From NCBI GenBank assembly GCA_944383855.1, contig CALWRB010000042.1, forward strand, positions 35,142 through 99,141: a stretch of 64,000 nt of DNA, written 5' to 3'. Shown here one piece after another: positions 26,272-33,529 of this stretch (the stretch's first letter is position 1; every line of letters starts with the position of its first letter). The translations under genes and the position numbers were made by a program. The notes under the pieces are model-generated. The model did not search any database, was not told the DNA's origin, and was given only the letters and a program-made list of their open reading frames with translations. Source of the stretch: an uncultured Lachnospiraceae bacterium (lineage in GTDB: Bacteria; Bacillota; Clostridia; Lachnospirales; Anaerotignaceae).

Positions 26272-26925
26272 ATGGCACAGTTTCAACAGGATATTATACT
26301 TTTTGACTTGGACGGAACATTGACAGACTCGGCGGAAGGCGTCATTCGCACGGCGCAGTATACGATGGAACAATGCGGCATTCAGCCTTGGAGCGAAGCG
26401 GATCTGAGATTTATGGTAGGACCGCCGCTGTTACAGACATTCCGTAAGGAGTTCGGCATGAATGAAGAAGAAGCTAACCATGCGTTAGCAATCTTTCGGG
26501 AAAGATATTTCAATATCGGCGCGTTTGAAAACAAGTTGTATGACGGTATCGTACCGATGTTAGAACAGCTCAAAAAACTGGGGAAGCGCATGGCGGTGGC
26601 AACTTCCAAAAACGAGGTTTCCGCAGTGCGTATTCTGGAGCATTTTCAGATCGCGTCTTATTTTGAGGTGATCGGCGGTGACTGCCGCGAGAAAGAACGT
26701 AATACGAAAGCAAAGGTCGTTGCCTATGTTTTGGAACAGCTGCAGGCGAAGGCGGAAGACGCTGTGATGGTCGGTGACAGAAACTATGATGTGGAAGGCG
26801 CGCACAGTCTGGGTATGCCCTGCATCGGAGTCCTTTACGGTTATGGCAGCAGGGAGGAGTTTGATGCTTGTGGAGCGGATCAGGTGGCGCAGACCCCTGC
26901 TGATGTGGTAAAATTATTTGCTTGA
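26272..26925 (+). CDS. HAD-family phosphatase (Gph/PGP-like)
   Basis: 217 residues. A haloacid-dehalogenase fold with motif I FDLDGTLTDS (about 11-20), a helical C1 cap (about 20-85), motif II ATSK (about 110), and motif III/IV MVGDRNYDVEGAHSLGM (about 165). Similar proteins act on phosphoglycolate or other small phosphoesters. The substrate is not determinable here. Start ATG after GGAGGGAAG. An aldehyde dehydrogenase follows 21 nt downstream, so the two are probably co-transcribed. Confidence 0.88.
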   Translation: MAQFQQDIILFDLDGTLTDSAEGVIRTAQYTMEQCGIQPWSEADLRFMVGPPLLQTFRKEFGMNEEEANHALAIFRERYFNIGAFENKLYDGIVPMLEQLKKLGKRMAVATSKNEVSAVRILEHFQIASYFEVIGGDCREKERNTKAKVVAYVLEQLQAKAEDAVMVGDRNYDVEGAHSLGMPCIGVLYGYGSREEFDACGADQVAQTPADVVKLFA

Positions 26926-26946
26926 AAAAGCGAAGGAGGAAGTATC

Positions 26947-28320
26947 ATGAAATGGGACAGTCATGCCATTGTGATGTCACAGCGCATTTTTTTTAGCGAA
27001 AGGAAAACGTTGGAGATCGATTTTCGTCTTTCTGCGCTGCGTTCTTTGCAGCGGGCGCTGACGGAACATGAGCAAGAGCTGGTACAGGCTTTATACGAAG
27101 ATTTGGGAAAACCTGTGACAGAAAGCTATATGACAGAGATCGGCATGGTCAAAAGCGAGATCACTTATGCACTGAGCCACCTGCGCCGTTGGAGCAGGAA
27201 AAAACGTGTGCCTACCCCGATGACACAATTTCCCGCCCGCAGTTATACCGTGGCGGAGCCATATGGTGTGGTGCTGATCATATCTCCGTGGAACTATCCG
27301 CTTTCCTTGACATTGGGACCTCTGGTGGGTGCGATCGCGGCGGGAAATTGCGCGGTGATCAAGCCTTCGGAATTTGCGCCGCATGTTTGTGCGGTATTGC
27401 AAGAAATGCTGCAATGCTTTCCGTCAGGCTATATTACGGTTGTGGAAGGCGAAAAAGATGAGACGCAGGCTTTGTTACAGGAAAGGTTTGACTATATTTT
27501 CTTTACCGGAAGCGTTTCGGTCGGGAAATATATCATGGAGCAGGCGGCAAAGCATCTGACACCGGTGACGCTGGAGTTGGGCGGGAAAAGTCCCTGTATT
27601 GTGGAGCGCAGCGCCGATCTTTCCTTAAGCGCAAAGCGTATTGTTTTCGGAAAATTTTTAAATGCCGGACAAACCTGTATCGCGCCGGACTATGTACTGG
27701 TGCAGGAGGAGGTCAGGGAGGAATTTTTGCATTGGTTAAAGCATTGGACAGAACAAATGCTGACCAAAGATGCGCTTTCTTTGCCGGATTATCCGAAAAT
27801 CGTCAATCAGCGGCATTTTGACCGCCTGATGGGGCTATTGGAAGGGGAAGAAGTTTATTTGGGCGGTCGCGGCAACAGGGAAACCATGCAGATTGCGCCG
27901 ACCATACTGACGAATGTTTCCCCCGATGCGCCTGTGATGCAGGAAGAAATATTCGGTCCTATCCTGCCGGTGCTTTCGTTTGCTGCGATAGAAGAAGCGG
28001 AGCGGTTTGTGAAAAAAAGGGAGAAACCGCTGGCACTGTATCTGTTTACCCGCAGTCGTAAGATCCAAAAGCGGATAGAGCGCAATGTGCCGTTTGGCGG
28101 CGGCTGTATCAATGATACGATCGTCCATTTTGCGACACATTACATGCCGTTTGGCGGTGTGGGGCAAAGCGGTATGGGCGCTTATCACGGCAAAGCGTCT
28201 TTTGATACCTTCAGCCATAGGAAAAGCATTCTGCAAAAGGCATTGTGGGCGGATCTTGCTGTGCGCTATCGCCCATATACCGAAAAAAAGGAAGCTATGA
28301 TGCGAAGGATTATGAAATAA
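26947..28320 (+). CDS. Aldehyde dehydrogenase, ALDH3-like
   Basis: 457 residues. It oxidises aldehydes to acids with NAD(P). The NAD-binding stretch SPWNYPLSLTLGPLVGAIAAGN (about 113), the catalytic glutamate in LELGGKSPC (about 210), the catalytic cysteine C244 in NAGQTCIAPDY, and EEIFGPILPV (about 335) are all intact. Length and overall features fit the ALDH3/coniferyl-type group that handles medium-chain and aromatic aldehydes. It ends at a strong bidirectional terminator. Start ATG with AAGGAGGAAG. Confidence 0.93.
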   Translation: MKWDSHAIVMSQRIFFSERKTLEIDFRLSALRSLQRALTEHEQELVQALYEDLGKPVTESYMTEIGMVKSEITYALSHLRRWSRKKRVPTPMTQFPARSYTVAEPYGVVLIISPWNYPLSLTLGPLVGAIAAGNCAVIKPSEFAPHVCAVLQEMLQCFPSGYITVVEGEKDETQALLQERFDYIFFTGSVSVGKYIMEQAAKHLTPVTLELGGKSPCIVERSADLSLSAKRIVFGKFLNAGQTCIAPDYVLVQEEVREEFLHWLKHWTEQMLTKDALSLPDYPKIVNQRHFDRLMGLLEGEEVYLGGRGNRETMQIAPTILTNVSPDAPVMQEEIFGPILPVLSFAAIEEAERFVKKREKPLALYLFTRSRKIQKRIERNVPFGGGCINDTIVHFATHYMPFGGVGQSGMGAYHGKASFDTFSHRKSILQKALWADLAVRYRPYTEKKEAMMRRIMK

Positions 28321-28324
28321 AAAA

Positions 28325-28406
28325 ACTGTCTTTTGATAAATCAAAACGACAGAAAATCAAAAAAGGATATTTCACCTCAAAAAGGCGAATATCCTTTTTT
28401 GATTTT
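28325..28406. terminator. Tandem hairpins, bidirectional terminator
   Basis: A first hairpin CTGTC...GACAG (28327-28352) is followed by a 19-bp perfect stem 28353-28371 / 28388-28406 (AAAATCAAAAAAGGATATT and its complement). The second arm overlaps the stop codon of the VWA gene on the minus strand. It can stop both converging operons. Confidence 0.9.
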
Positions 28407-29601
28407 AGCGATTGACCATCAGTTTTTTCAGTGCACGGTCCAAATCTTCGATCGTCAGTTTATACATATCAAAATCTTGCGCGATGATATCATAAGTCTT
28501 ACTCCACCATTTGCTCCATGTCGGGCGTTCGGAGGGGTTCAGCCAGATGATATGCGGATATTTTTCCTTGAAGCGCTGAAGCCACTCAATGCCGGGGGTT
28601 TCATCTCTGGCGCCGTAGGAGTAGTAGCTTCCGTTGAGCAGTTCGGAAGGCTCCATCTGCGCATCACCGACGATAATGACTTTATACTCACTGCTGATAT
28701 TATGCAAAATCCAGTCTGTATTGATCAAAGAGTTGGGGTACATTCTGGGGTCCTTATATACTTTTGCATAAATGCAGTTGTGGAAATAAAATACCTGCAA
28801 GTCTTTGAAATGATTGGACTTGCTGACTGCCTGAAACAGTGCGCTGCACATACGGCTGTAATAATCCATAGAACCGCCGGAGTCCATCAACAGCATGACT
28901 TTGACGGTATTTTTCCTCGGTTTGTCGTAAACAACTTTCAGATTGCCTGCGTTATCGCAAGTTTCCCGAATGGTGCCGTCGATGTCAAATTCCGTTTTTG
29001 CTTCGTCGGTACGGGTGGAAAACTGTCTGAGCTGGCGAAATGCCATCTGGAACTGGCGGGTATCCAACGTATTATCATGCCGAAAATCACGGAATTTCCG
29101 TTCGCCTGCCACTTGGAAGGCACGGCGCTGTCCGCCTTTGCCGCCCACACGAATGCCGCGGGGACTGAAGCCGCTGTTGCCGAATACGGAAACACCGCCT
29201 GTCCCGACCCAATAGCTGCCGCCGTTGTGTTCTTCCTTTTGTTCCTCCAGCCGTTCCAGAAACATTTTCTGGATCTCCTCTTGCGAGAGCCATTCGTTTT
29301 GCATCGCGCGTTCCATATCGAACGCATCACCCGGTTTTTCCTGCGGATTGTTCAGCCAATCCAACAGCTCCTGCGGCAGCTCGTCCGAAAACTGCATATC
29401 TTTGAAGAATTCCAAAAACGCATGATCGAATTTATCAAAGTCCGCCTCGCTTTTGACTAAAACCGCACGGCACAGGTAATAAAAACCCGTAAAGCTTGCA
29501 CCATGCAGACCTTTATCCAACGCTTCCGTCAGACTCATCCATTCATTCATGGAAACCTTTAAGCCTTTGGCGCGCAGCAAATAGAAAAAAGAAGTAAACA
29601 T
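28405..29601 (-). CDS. VWA domain-containing CoxE-like protein (copy 1)
   Basis: 398 residues with no signal or membrane segment. The N-terminal helical part (about 1-130) leads into a glycine-rich conserved block YWVGTGGVSVFGNSGF (about 131-146). A C-terminal von Willebrand A domain spans about 235-398. Its metal site reads DSGGS where most VWA domains have DxSxS. It follows a MoxR ATPase by 15 nt on the same strand; MoxR-VWA pairs (as in RavA-ViaA) act as chaperone or metal-insertion machines. A paralogue lies at 41499-42692. The client protein is unknown. Confidence 0.85.
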   Translation of the reverse strand: MFTSFFYLLRAKGLKVSMNEWMSLTEALDKGLHGASFTGFYYLCRAVLVKSEADFDKFDHAFLEFFKDMQFSDELPQELLDWLNNPQEKPGDAFDMERAMQNEWLSQEEIQKMFLERLEEQKEEHNGGSYWVGTGGVSVFGNSGFSPRGIRVGGKGGQRRAFQVAGERKFRDFRHDNTLDTRQFQMAFRQLRQFSTRTDEAKTEFDIDGTIRETCDNAGNLKVVYDKPRKNTVKVMLLMDSGGSMDYYSRMCSALFQAVSKSNHFKDLQVFYFHNCIYAKVYKDPRMYPNSLINTDWILHNISSEYKVIIVGDAQMEPSELLNGSYYSYGARDETPGIEWLQRFKEKYPHIIWLNPSERPTWSKWWSKTYDIIAQDFDMYKLTIEDLDRALKKLMVNR

Positions 29602-29616
29602 TTTGCTTCACCTACT

Positions 29617-30429
29617 TTACTTCAGATAACGGCGCATGTTGTCAATATCTTCGTTCTTTTTAAGCAGTACTCCCGCAAACGGCACTTTTTTACGGATTGC
29701 ATCTGCGCTGATACCGCCAAGCTGCAGTGCTTGGATCCAGTCGATCACTTCGGAAGTGCTGGGTTTTTTCTGCATATTATAAAGAGAGCGAATCCAGTAG
29801 AAGGTTTCCAGTACCTGATCCAGCAGATGTTCCTCCAACTGATCGAAATGCACGCGAATGATCTCTTTCATTTGTGCTTCGTCGGGGAATTCAATGTAGT
29901 GGAAAATGCAGCGGCGCAAAAATGCGTCGGGCAGTTCTTTTTCCGCATTGGAGGTAATAATAACGATGGGGCGGTTTTTTGCCCGAATGGTTTCTTTGGT
30001 TTCGGGAATATAAAATTCCATTTTATCCAGTTCCCACAAAAGGTCGTTCGGGAATTCCAGATCGGCTTTATCGATCTCGTCGATCAGCAAAACAACTTGG
30101 TCTTCCGAGGAGAAAGCTTCGCCCAGTTTCCCCATTTTCACATATTTGGCGATGTCATCAACGCCTTCGTTGCCGAACTGGCTGTCGTACAGACGTTGTA
30201 CCACGTCATAAACATACAGACCGTCCTGTGCTTTGGTAGTGGATTTGATGTTCCAGATAATCAGTTTTTTGCCCAGCGCTTGGCTGATCGCTTCTGCTAA
30301 CATGGTTTTGCCTGTGCCGGGTTCGCCTTTGATCAGCAAAGGCTTTTGCAGAGCAATGGCAATGTTGACCGAGCGCATCAGTTCTTCGCTTGCTACATAA
30401 TCTTGACTGCCTTGAAATGTATTGTTCAT
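29617..30429 (-). CDS. MoxR-family AAA+ ATPase
   Basis: 270 residues. Walker A GEPGTGKT (about 36-43), Walker B LLIDEIDKAD (about 113), sensor 1 ITSNAEKELPDAFLRRC (about 157) and a C-terminal helical lid are seen. MoxR ATPases use ATP to remodel or activate partner proteins together with a VWA protein. The VWA gene directly downstream supplies that partner. The ATG follows AAAGGCGG. The upstream 324-nt gap holds the HMG-CoA-lyase promoter on the other strand and no obvious gene. Confidence 0.92.
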   Translation of the reverse strand: MNNTFQGSQDYVASEELMRSVNIAIALQKPLLIKGEPGTGKTMLAEAISQALGKKLIIWNIKSTTKAQDGLYVYDVVQRLYDSQFGNEGVDDIAKYVKMGKLGEAFSSEDQVVLLIDEIDKADLEFPNDLLWELDKMEFYIPETKETIRAKNRPIVIITSNAEKELPDAFLRRCIFHYIEFPDEAQMKEIIRVHFDQLEEHLLDQVLETFYWIRSLYNMQKKPSTSEVIDWIQALQLGGISADAIRKKVPFAGVLLKKNEDIDNMRRYLK

Positions 30430-30604
30430 ATTTTTCCGCCTTTCTTTTCTTTGGCTTTTTGCTATTGTTCTATTTTATGGGAGAGAAAAAGGGTTTGTCA
30501 ATGATAAATGAGAGGAAAACGCGTTTTTCTATGTGAAAAACAAAGGGAAGGATATTTTTTTGTGCGGTTTGTATGAAAAAGCGAAGATGCAGAGAATACA
30601 ATAT

Positions 30605-30618
30605 TGTAAACGTTTACA
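30605..30618. promoter_or_regulatory. LacI/CcpA-type operator upstream of the HMGL gene
   Basis: TGTAAACGTTTACA is a perfect 14-bp palindrome with a central CG. It fits both a CcpA cre site and the half-site style of other LacI-family operators. It ends 26 nt before the -35 box of the HMGL promoter. Confidence 0.65.
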
Positions 30619-30644
30619 AAAATGAGAAACATCGTTGAATTCCC

Positions 30645-30674
30645 TTGCTATTCGTAAGGTGCGGCGGCTATAAT
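30645..30674 (+). promoter_or_regulatory. Promoter of the HMGL gene
   Basis: TTGCTA (30645-30650), 18 nt and TATAAT (30669-30674). Confidence 0.6.
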
Positions 30675-30753
30675 AAAAGTAATCCCATTTCTCTCGGCAA
30701 ACGTGAAGCACACAGATGCATGACAATCATATTCACGGGAAAAGAGGGAAACT

Positions 30754-31662
30754 ATGCATACAAAAGTACAAGTCTATGAAGTGGGGCCCAGAGATGGGTT
30801 CCAAAATTTAAAACAATACCTGCCGTTAGAGGAAAAGCTGAAGATCATTGATGATCTGGTTGCCTCCGGAGTGAAACATCTGCAGCTGACATCTTTTGTC
30901 AGTCCCAAAGCGATTCCGCAGATGAAAGACGCCATGGAGGTGGCGAAAACGTGCGTGCAGAAATACCCCGATGTGGATTTTCTGGCATTGGTGCCGAATC
31001 TGTTCGGCGCAAAGATGGCGTGGGACTGCGGCATCAAGAAAATTTCCTATGTGGTTTCTCTCAGTGAGAGCCATAATAAGGCGAACATTAACCGGACGCA
31101 TGAGGAATCTCTGGCGGAACTGAAAAAAATTGTAGAGGCATATCCCGATCTGCATATTTGTCTGGACCTTGCCACAACATTCGGCTGCCCGTTTGAAGGA
31201 AAAAAAGACGCGCAGGAAGTCGTGGCATTTTTGAAGGACTATGTAGATTTAGGGGTGAAAGAGGTCAATCTGTGCGATACGATCGGTGTGGCAAATCCCA
31301 AACAGGTGCGGGAGATTATTTCCGCAGTGCAAACGGCATATCCTTCTGTCGCGCTGCAGGTGCATATCCACGATACCAGAAATATGGGTATGGTCAACAC
31401 ATTGGCTGCCATTGAGTGCGGTGTAGACAGCATTCAGTCTACACTGGGCGGTTTGGGCGGCTGCCCCTTTGCGCCCGGCGCTTCCGGCAATTTGGCAACA
31501 GAAGATGTGGTGTATATGCTCAATGACATGGGGTATGACACGGGGATTGATTTTGACCGCTTGCTGACAGCTTCCAAACGGGAAAAAACTGTCATTCCGG
31601 ACGGTGTTTTCAGCGGACATCATATGAATATCCAGACGCCTTTGCCAAAGGACAAAGCATGA
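30754..31662 (+). CDS. Hydroxymethylglutaryl-CoA lyase-like enzyme
   Basis: 302 residues, HMGL-like TIM barrel. It would cleave HMG-CoA to acetyl-CoA and acetoacetate. Key motifs: VGPRDGFQN (about 9-17, catalytic Arg and Asp), the metal histidines in VHIHDTRNMG (about 206), and the cysteine loop GLGGCPFAPGASGN (about 235), which is highly specific for true HMG-CoA lyases. Length matches the bacterial MvaB/YngG enzymes. It lies alone with its own promoter and a LacI-type palindrome, next to the LacI gene and an acyl-CoA pathway operon. A related 3-hydroxyacyl-CoA could be the natural substrate. Confidence 0.88.
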   Translation: MHTKVQVYEVGPRDGFQNLKQYLPLEEKLKIIDDLVASGVKHLQLTSFVSPKAIPQMKDAMEVAKTCVQKYPDVDFLALVPNLFGAKMAWDCGIKKISYVVSLSESHNKANINRTHEESLAELKKIVEAYPDLHICLDLATTFGCPFEGKKDAQEVVAFLKDYVDLGVKEVNLCDTIGVANPKQVREIISAVQTAYPSVALQVHIHDTRNMGMVNTLAAIECGVDSIQSTLGGLGGCPFAPGASGNLATEDVVYMLNDMGYDTGIDFDRLLTASKREKTVIPDGVFSGHHMNIQTPLPKDKA

Positions 31663-31679
31663 TTTAAAAAACAGTTAAG

Positions 31680-31724
31680 AAATCAGCCTTCCTCTGTTTC
31701 AAAAAGAGGAAGGCTGATTTTGTA
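31680..31724 (+). terminator. Terminator of the HMGL gene
   Basis: AATCAGCCTTCCTCT (31681-31695) pairs with AGAGGAAGGCTGATT (31705-31719), followed by a short T-run. Confidence 0.75.
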
Positions 31725-31829
31725 AAACAAGAACTCGAGAAAACGATTTCAGACTGTTTTTAGGTCATTTTTTGAAATATCTCTCAAATTTAGATACAAA
31801 TAGTGGGAAAATGAAATTTTTTAACGTAG

Positions 31830-31875
31830 AAAAAGCAGGAAATGCCGAAGTTTATTCGGAGTTTCCTGCTTTTTT
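31830..31875 (-). terminator. Terminator of the LacI gene
   Basis: AAAAAGCAGGAAA and TTTCCTGCTTTTT with an inner CCGAA/TTCGG stem make a strong hairpin with runs on both sides. The 335-nt gap between HMGL and LacI holds these two terminators and no gene I believe in. Confidence 0.7.
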
Positions 31876-31997
31876 GATTTGTATATCCAAAGAGTTTCAG
31901 AATAGTAAGAAAATGCGGTATTTCGGTGATATGGCGCTTGTTCCATTCCGGAAATGCCAAAAGATACAAGAACGGATCGCAAGATGCCTTTTGTGGG

Positions 31998-33059
31998 TTA
32001 TTCCGCAGGGATTTCTTTTGTACTGTTACCGTAAGAGATTTGCGTGACAAAACAAACTTCACGATTGGCAATTTCGTTTTTGCGGTTGATGCGGTCCAGC
32101 AAAAGTTCCCCCATTTTATAACCAATACCCATCAAATTGGTAGAGGCAACGGTTGGGGTAACGTAAAGCAGTTCCCGGTTATGAATATCACCGAAAGAAA
32201 CAATGGAAAGATCTTCCGGAATTTGGATATTGCTTTCCGCAAAATAGCGCAGTGCGCCTAAGGCAAGCTCACTGTTCATTAAAACCAGAGCGGTGGGGCG
32301 GTCTTCTGCTTTCATCAGTTTTTTTGCACCGTCATAGCCGGACTGGGCGGAAAAGTTTCCATAGTAAGCATAAGGGTAGCTGTCGTCAATGGTAATGCCG
32401 ATGCTTTTCATGGCATCGCAAAAACCTTTATGACGTTCCGCGGCTGTGCTTAAATGCATGGGACCATTGATAAAGCCGATCTTACGGTGCCCCAAGTGAA
32501 TCAGATGTTGTGTAAGCTGGTAGATGCCGCTGGTGTTGTCGTTATCGACGAAATCACCGTTAAATACGGAAGCGTTGATGCGGCGGTTACTCAGCACGAT
32601 AGGCAGCTGATGGCTTAATTCGCAGATCGCTTCGTCATTAAATCCCGTGGTGTTTAAAATGATACCGTCTACCATTTTTTCTTTCAGCATTTGCAGGTAA
32701 GAAAGCTCTTTTTCTTTCGAACTGTCGATGCTGCATACGATCAGATTATACCCAAAATCCTTGATATAGTCCTCGATGCCCCTGCCGATGGTGGTAAAGA
32801 AGGGGTCGGAAATATTGGATACTAAAAAAGCTATGGTAGAAGTGCTGGCAGTTTTCAGGCTGCGAGCAACACTGTTGGGCGAATAGTTCAGTTCTTGGAT
32901 CGCCTGCTGCACGCGATCTGCCAATTCCGGTTTGACGGTTCCGGTATGGTTGATCACACGAGAAACTGTTGCGATAGAAACTTGTGCGGCAGCGGCAACG
33001 TCTTTTATCGTTACGCTTCTTAATGTATTGATAACAATCTCTCCTTTGTTAAAATGCAC
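31998..33059 (-). CDS. LacI-family transcriptional regulator
   Basis: About 340-353 residues. The N-terminal HTH is VTIKDVAAAAQVSIATVSRVIN, the hinge is SPNSVARSLKT, and the ligand-binding domain is periplasmic-binding-protein type with ISDPFFTTIGRGIED and PTALVLMNSELALGALR. It is divergent from the acylating-aldehyde-dehydrogenase operon and probably controls it through the palindrome at 33353-33366. The start is odd. The only in-frame ATG/GTG/TTG near the HTH is GTG at 33059, which has no SD; the clear AAAGGAG lies inside the frame and is followed only by ATT, GTT and ATC codons. Confidence 0.9.
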   Translation of the reverse strand: MHFNKGEIVINTLRSVTIKDVAAAAQVSIATVSRVINHTGTVKPELADRVQQAIQELNYSPNSVARSLKTASTSTIAFLVSNISDPFFTTIGRGIEDYIKDFGYNLIVCSIDSSKEKELSYLQMLKEKMVDGIILNTTGFNDEAICELSHQLPIVLSNRRINASVFNGDFVDNDNTSGIYQLTQHLIHLGHRKIGFINGPMHLSTAAERHKGFCDAMKSIGITIDDSYPYAYYGNFSAQSGYDGAKKLMKAEDRPTALVLMNSELALGALRYFAESNIQIPEDLSIVSFGDIHNRELLYVTPTVASTNLMGIGYKMGELLLDRINRKNEIANREVCFVTQISYGNSTKEIPAE

Positions 33060-33110
33060 AAAAAAAATAAAGAAATAATAGAAAATAAGAAAATACTTGT
33101 TTTTTCTATC

Positions 33111-33139
33111 ATTTTAGGTCTTTTTATATTGCGTGTCAA
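33111..33139 (-). promoter_or_regulatory. Sigma-A promoter of the LacI gene
   Basis: On the minus strand TTGACA (33134-33139), 17 nt and TAAAAT (33111-33116). Confidence 0.65.
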
Positions 33140-33157
33140 GAATTTTAACAAAAAATA

Positions 33158-33175
33158 TATCTCGCATGCGAGATA
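33158..33175. promoter_or_regulatory. 18-bp perfect palindrome in the divergent regulatory region
   Basis: TATCTCGCATGCGAGATA reads the same on both strands. It lies 19 bp upstream of the LacI -35 box and about 140 bp upstream of the operon promoter. Its centre (CATG) differs from the CG-centred LacI-type sites, so a different regulator may bind. The whole gap 33060-33529 holds this site, both promoters and one operator, and no gene. Confidence 0.6.
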
Positions 33176-33316
33176 AGTAAACGATTCCACAAAACGAGAT
33201 GTGAAAAAATGCACAATTATAAATGAGAAAAAATGAAGAAATGAAAAATATGAACAATTTTGTGAGCATATTTTAAATAAATATAAACAAAATTCATATT
33301 GATTTAAAATATCCTA

Positions 33317-33345
33317 TTGTCTTTGCTTGCGCTCCATGATAATAT
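33317..33345 (+). promoter_or_regulatory. Promoter of the TRAP/acyl-CoA operon
   Basis: TTGTCT (33317-33322), 17 nt and TAATAT (33340-33345). The predicted start falls about at 33352, leaving a leader of about 178 nt. Confidence 0.55.
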
Positions 33346-33352
33346 GTGCTTA

Positions 33353-33366
33353 AAGAAAACGTTTTC
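33353..33366. promoter_or_regulatory. LacI-type operator at the start of the TRAP/acyl-CoA operon
   Basis: AGAAAACGTTTTCT is a perfect 14-bp palindrome with central CG. It covers about +1 to +14 of the predicted transcript, a classic repression position. It shares the AAACGTTT core with the site at 30605-30618. Confidence 0.7.
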
Positions 33367-33529
33367 TAAAATTAAATCTGCGAAAGAAACGGTTGCTATA
33401 ACGGAACCAAGCAGAGAGAAATGGGATCGATACAAAAGGTAAGTAGGAAAAAGGCAAGTAAGTAGGAATGAAACAGCAGTGAAAAAGTGATACAAAGGAA
33501 AACGAAAAACAGAAACGGAGGAATGAAAC

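Noticed and set aside
31772..32047. A 91-codon ORF downstream of the LacI gene
   Set aside because: It runs through a terminator hairpin and into the antisense of LacI, with no ribosome site.
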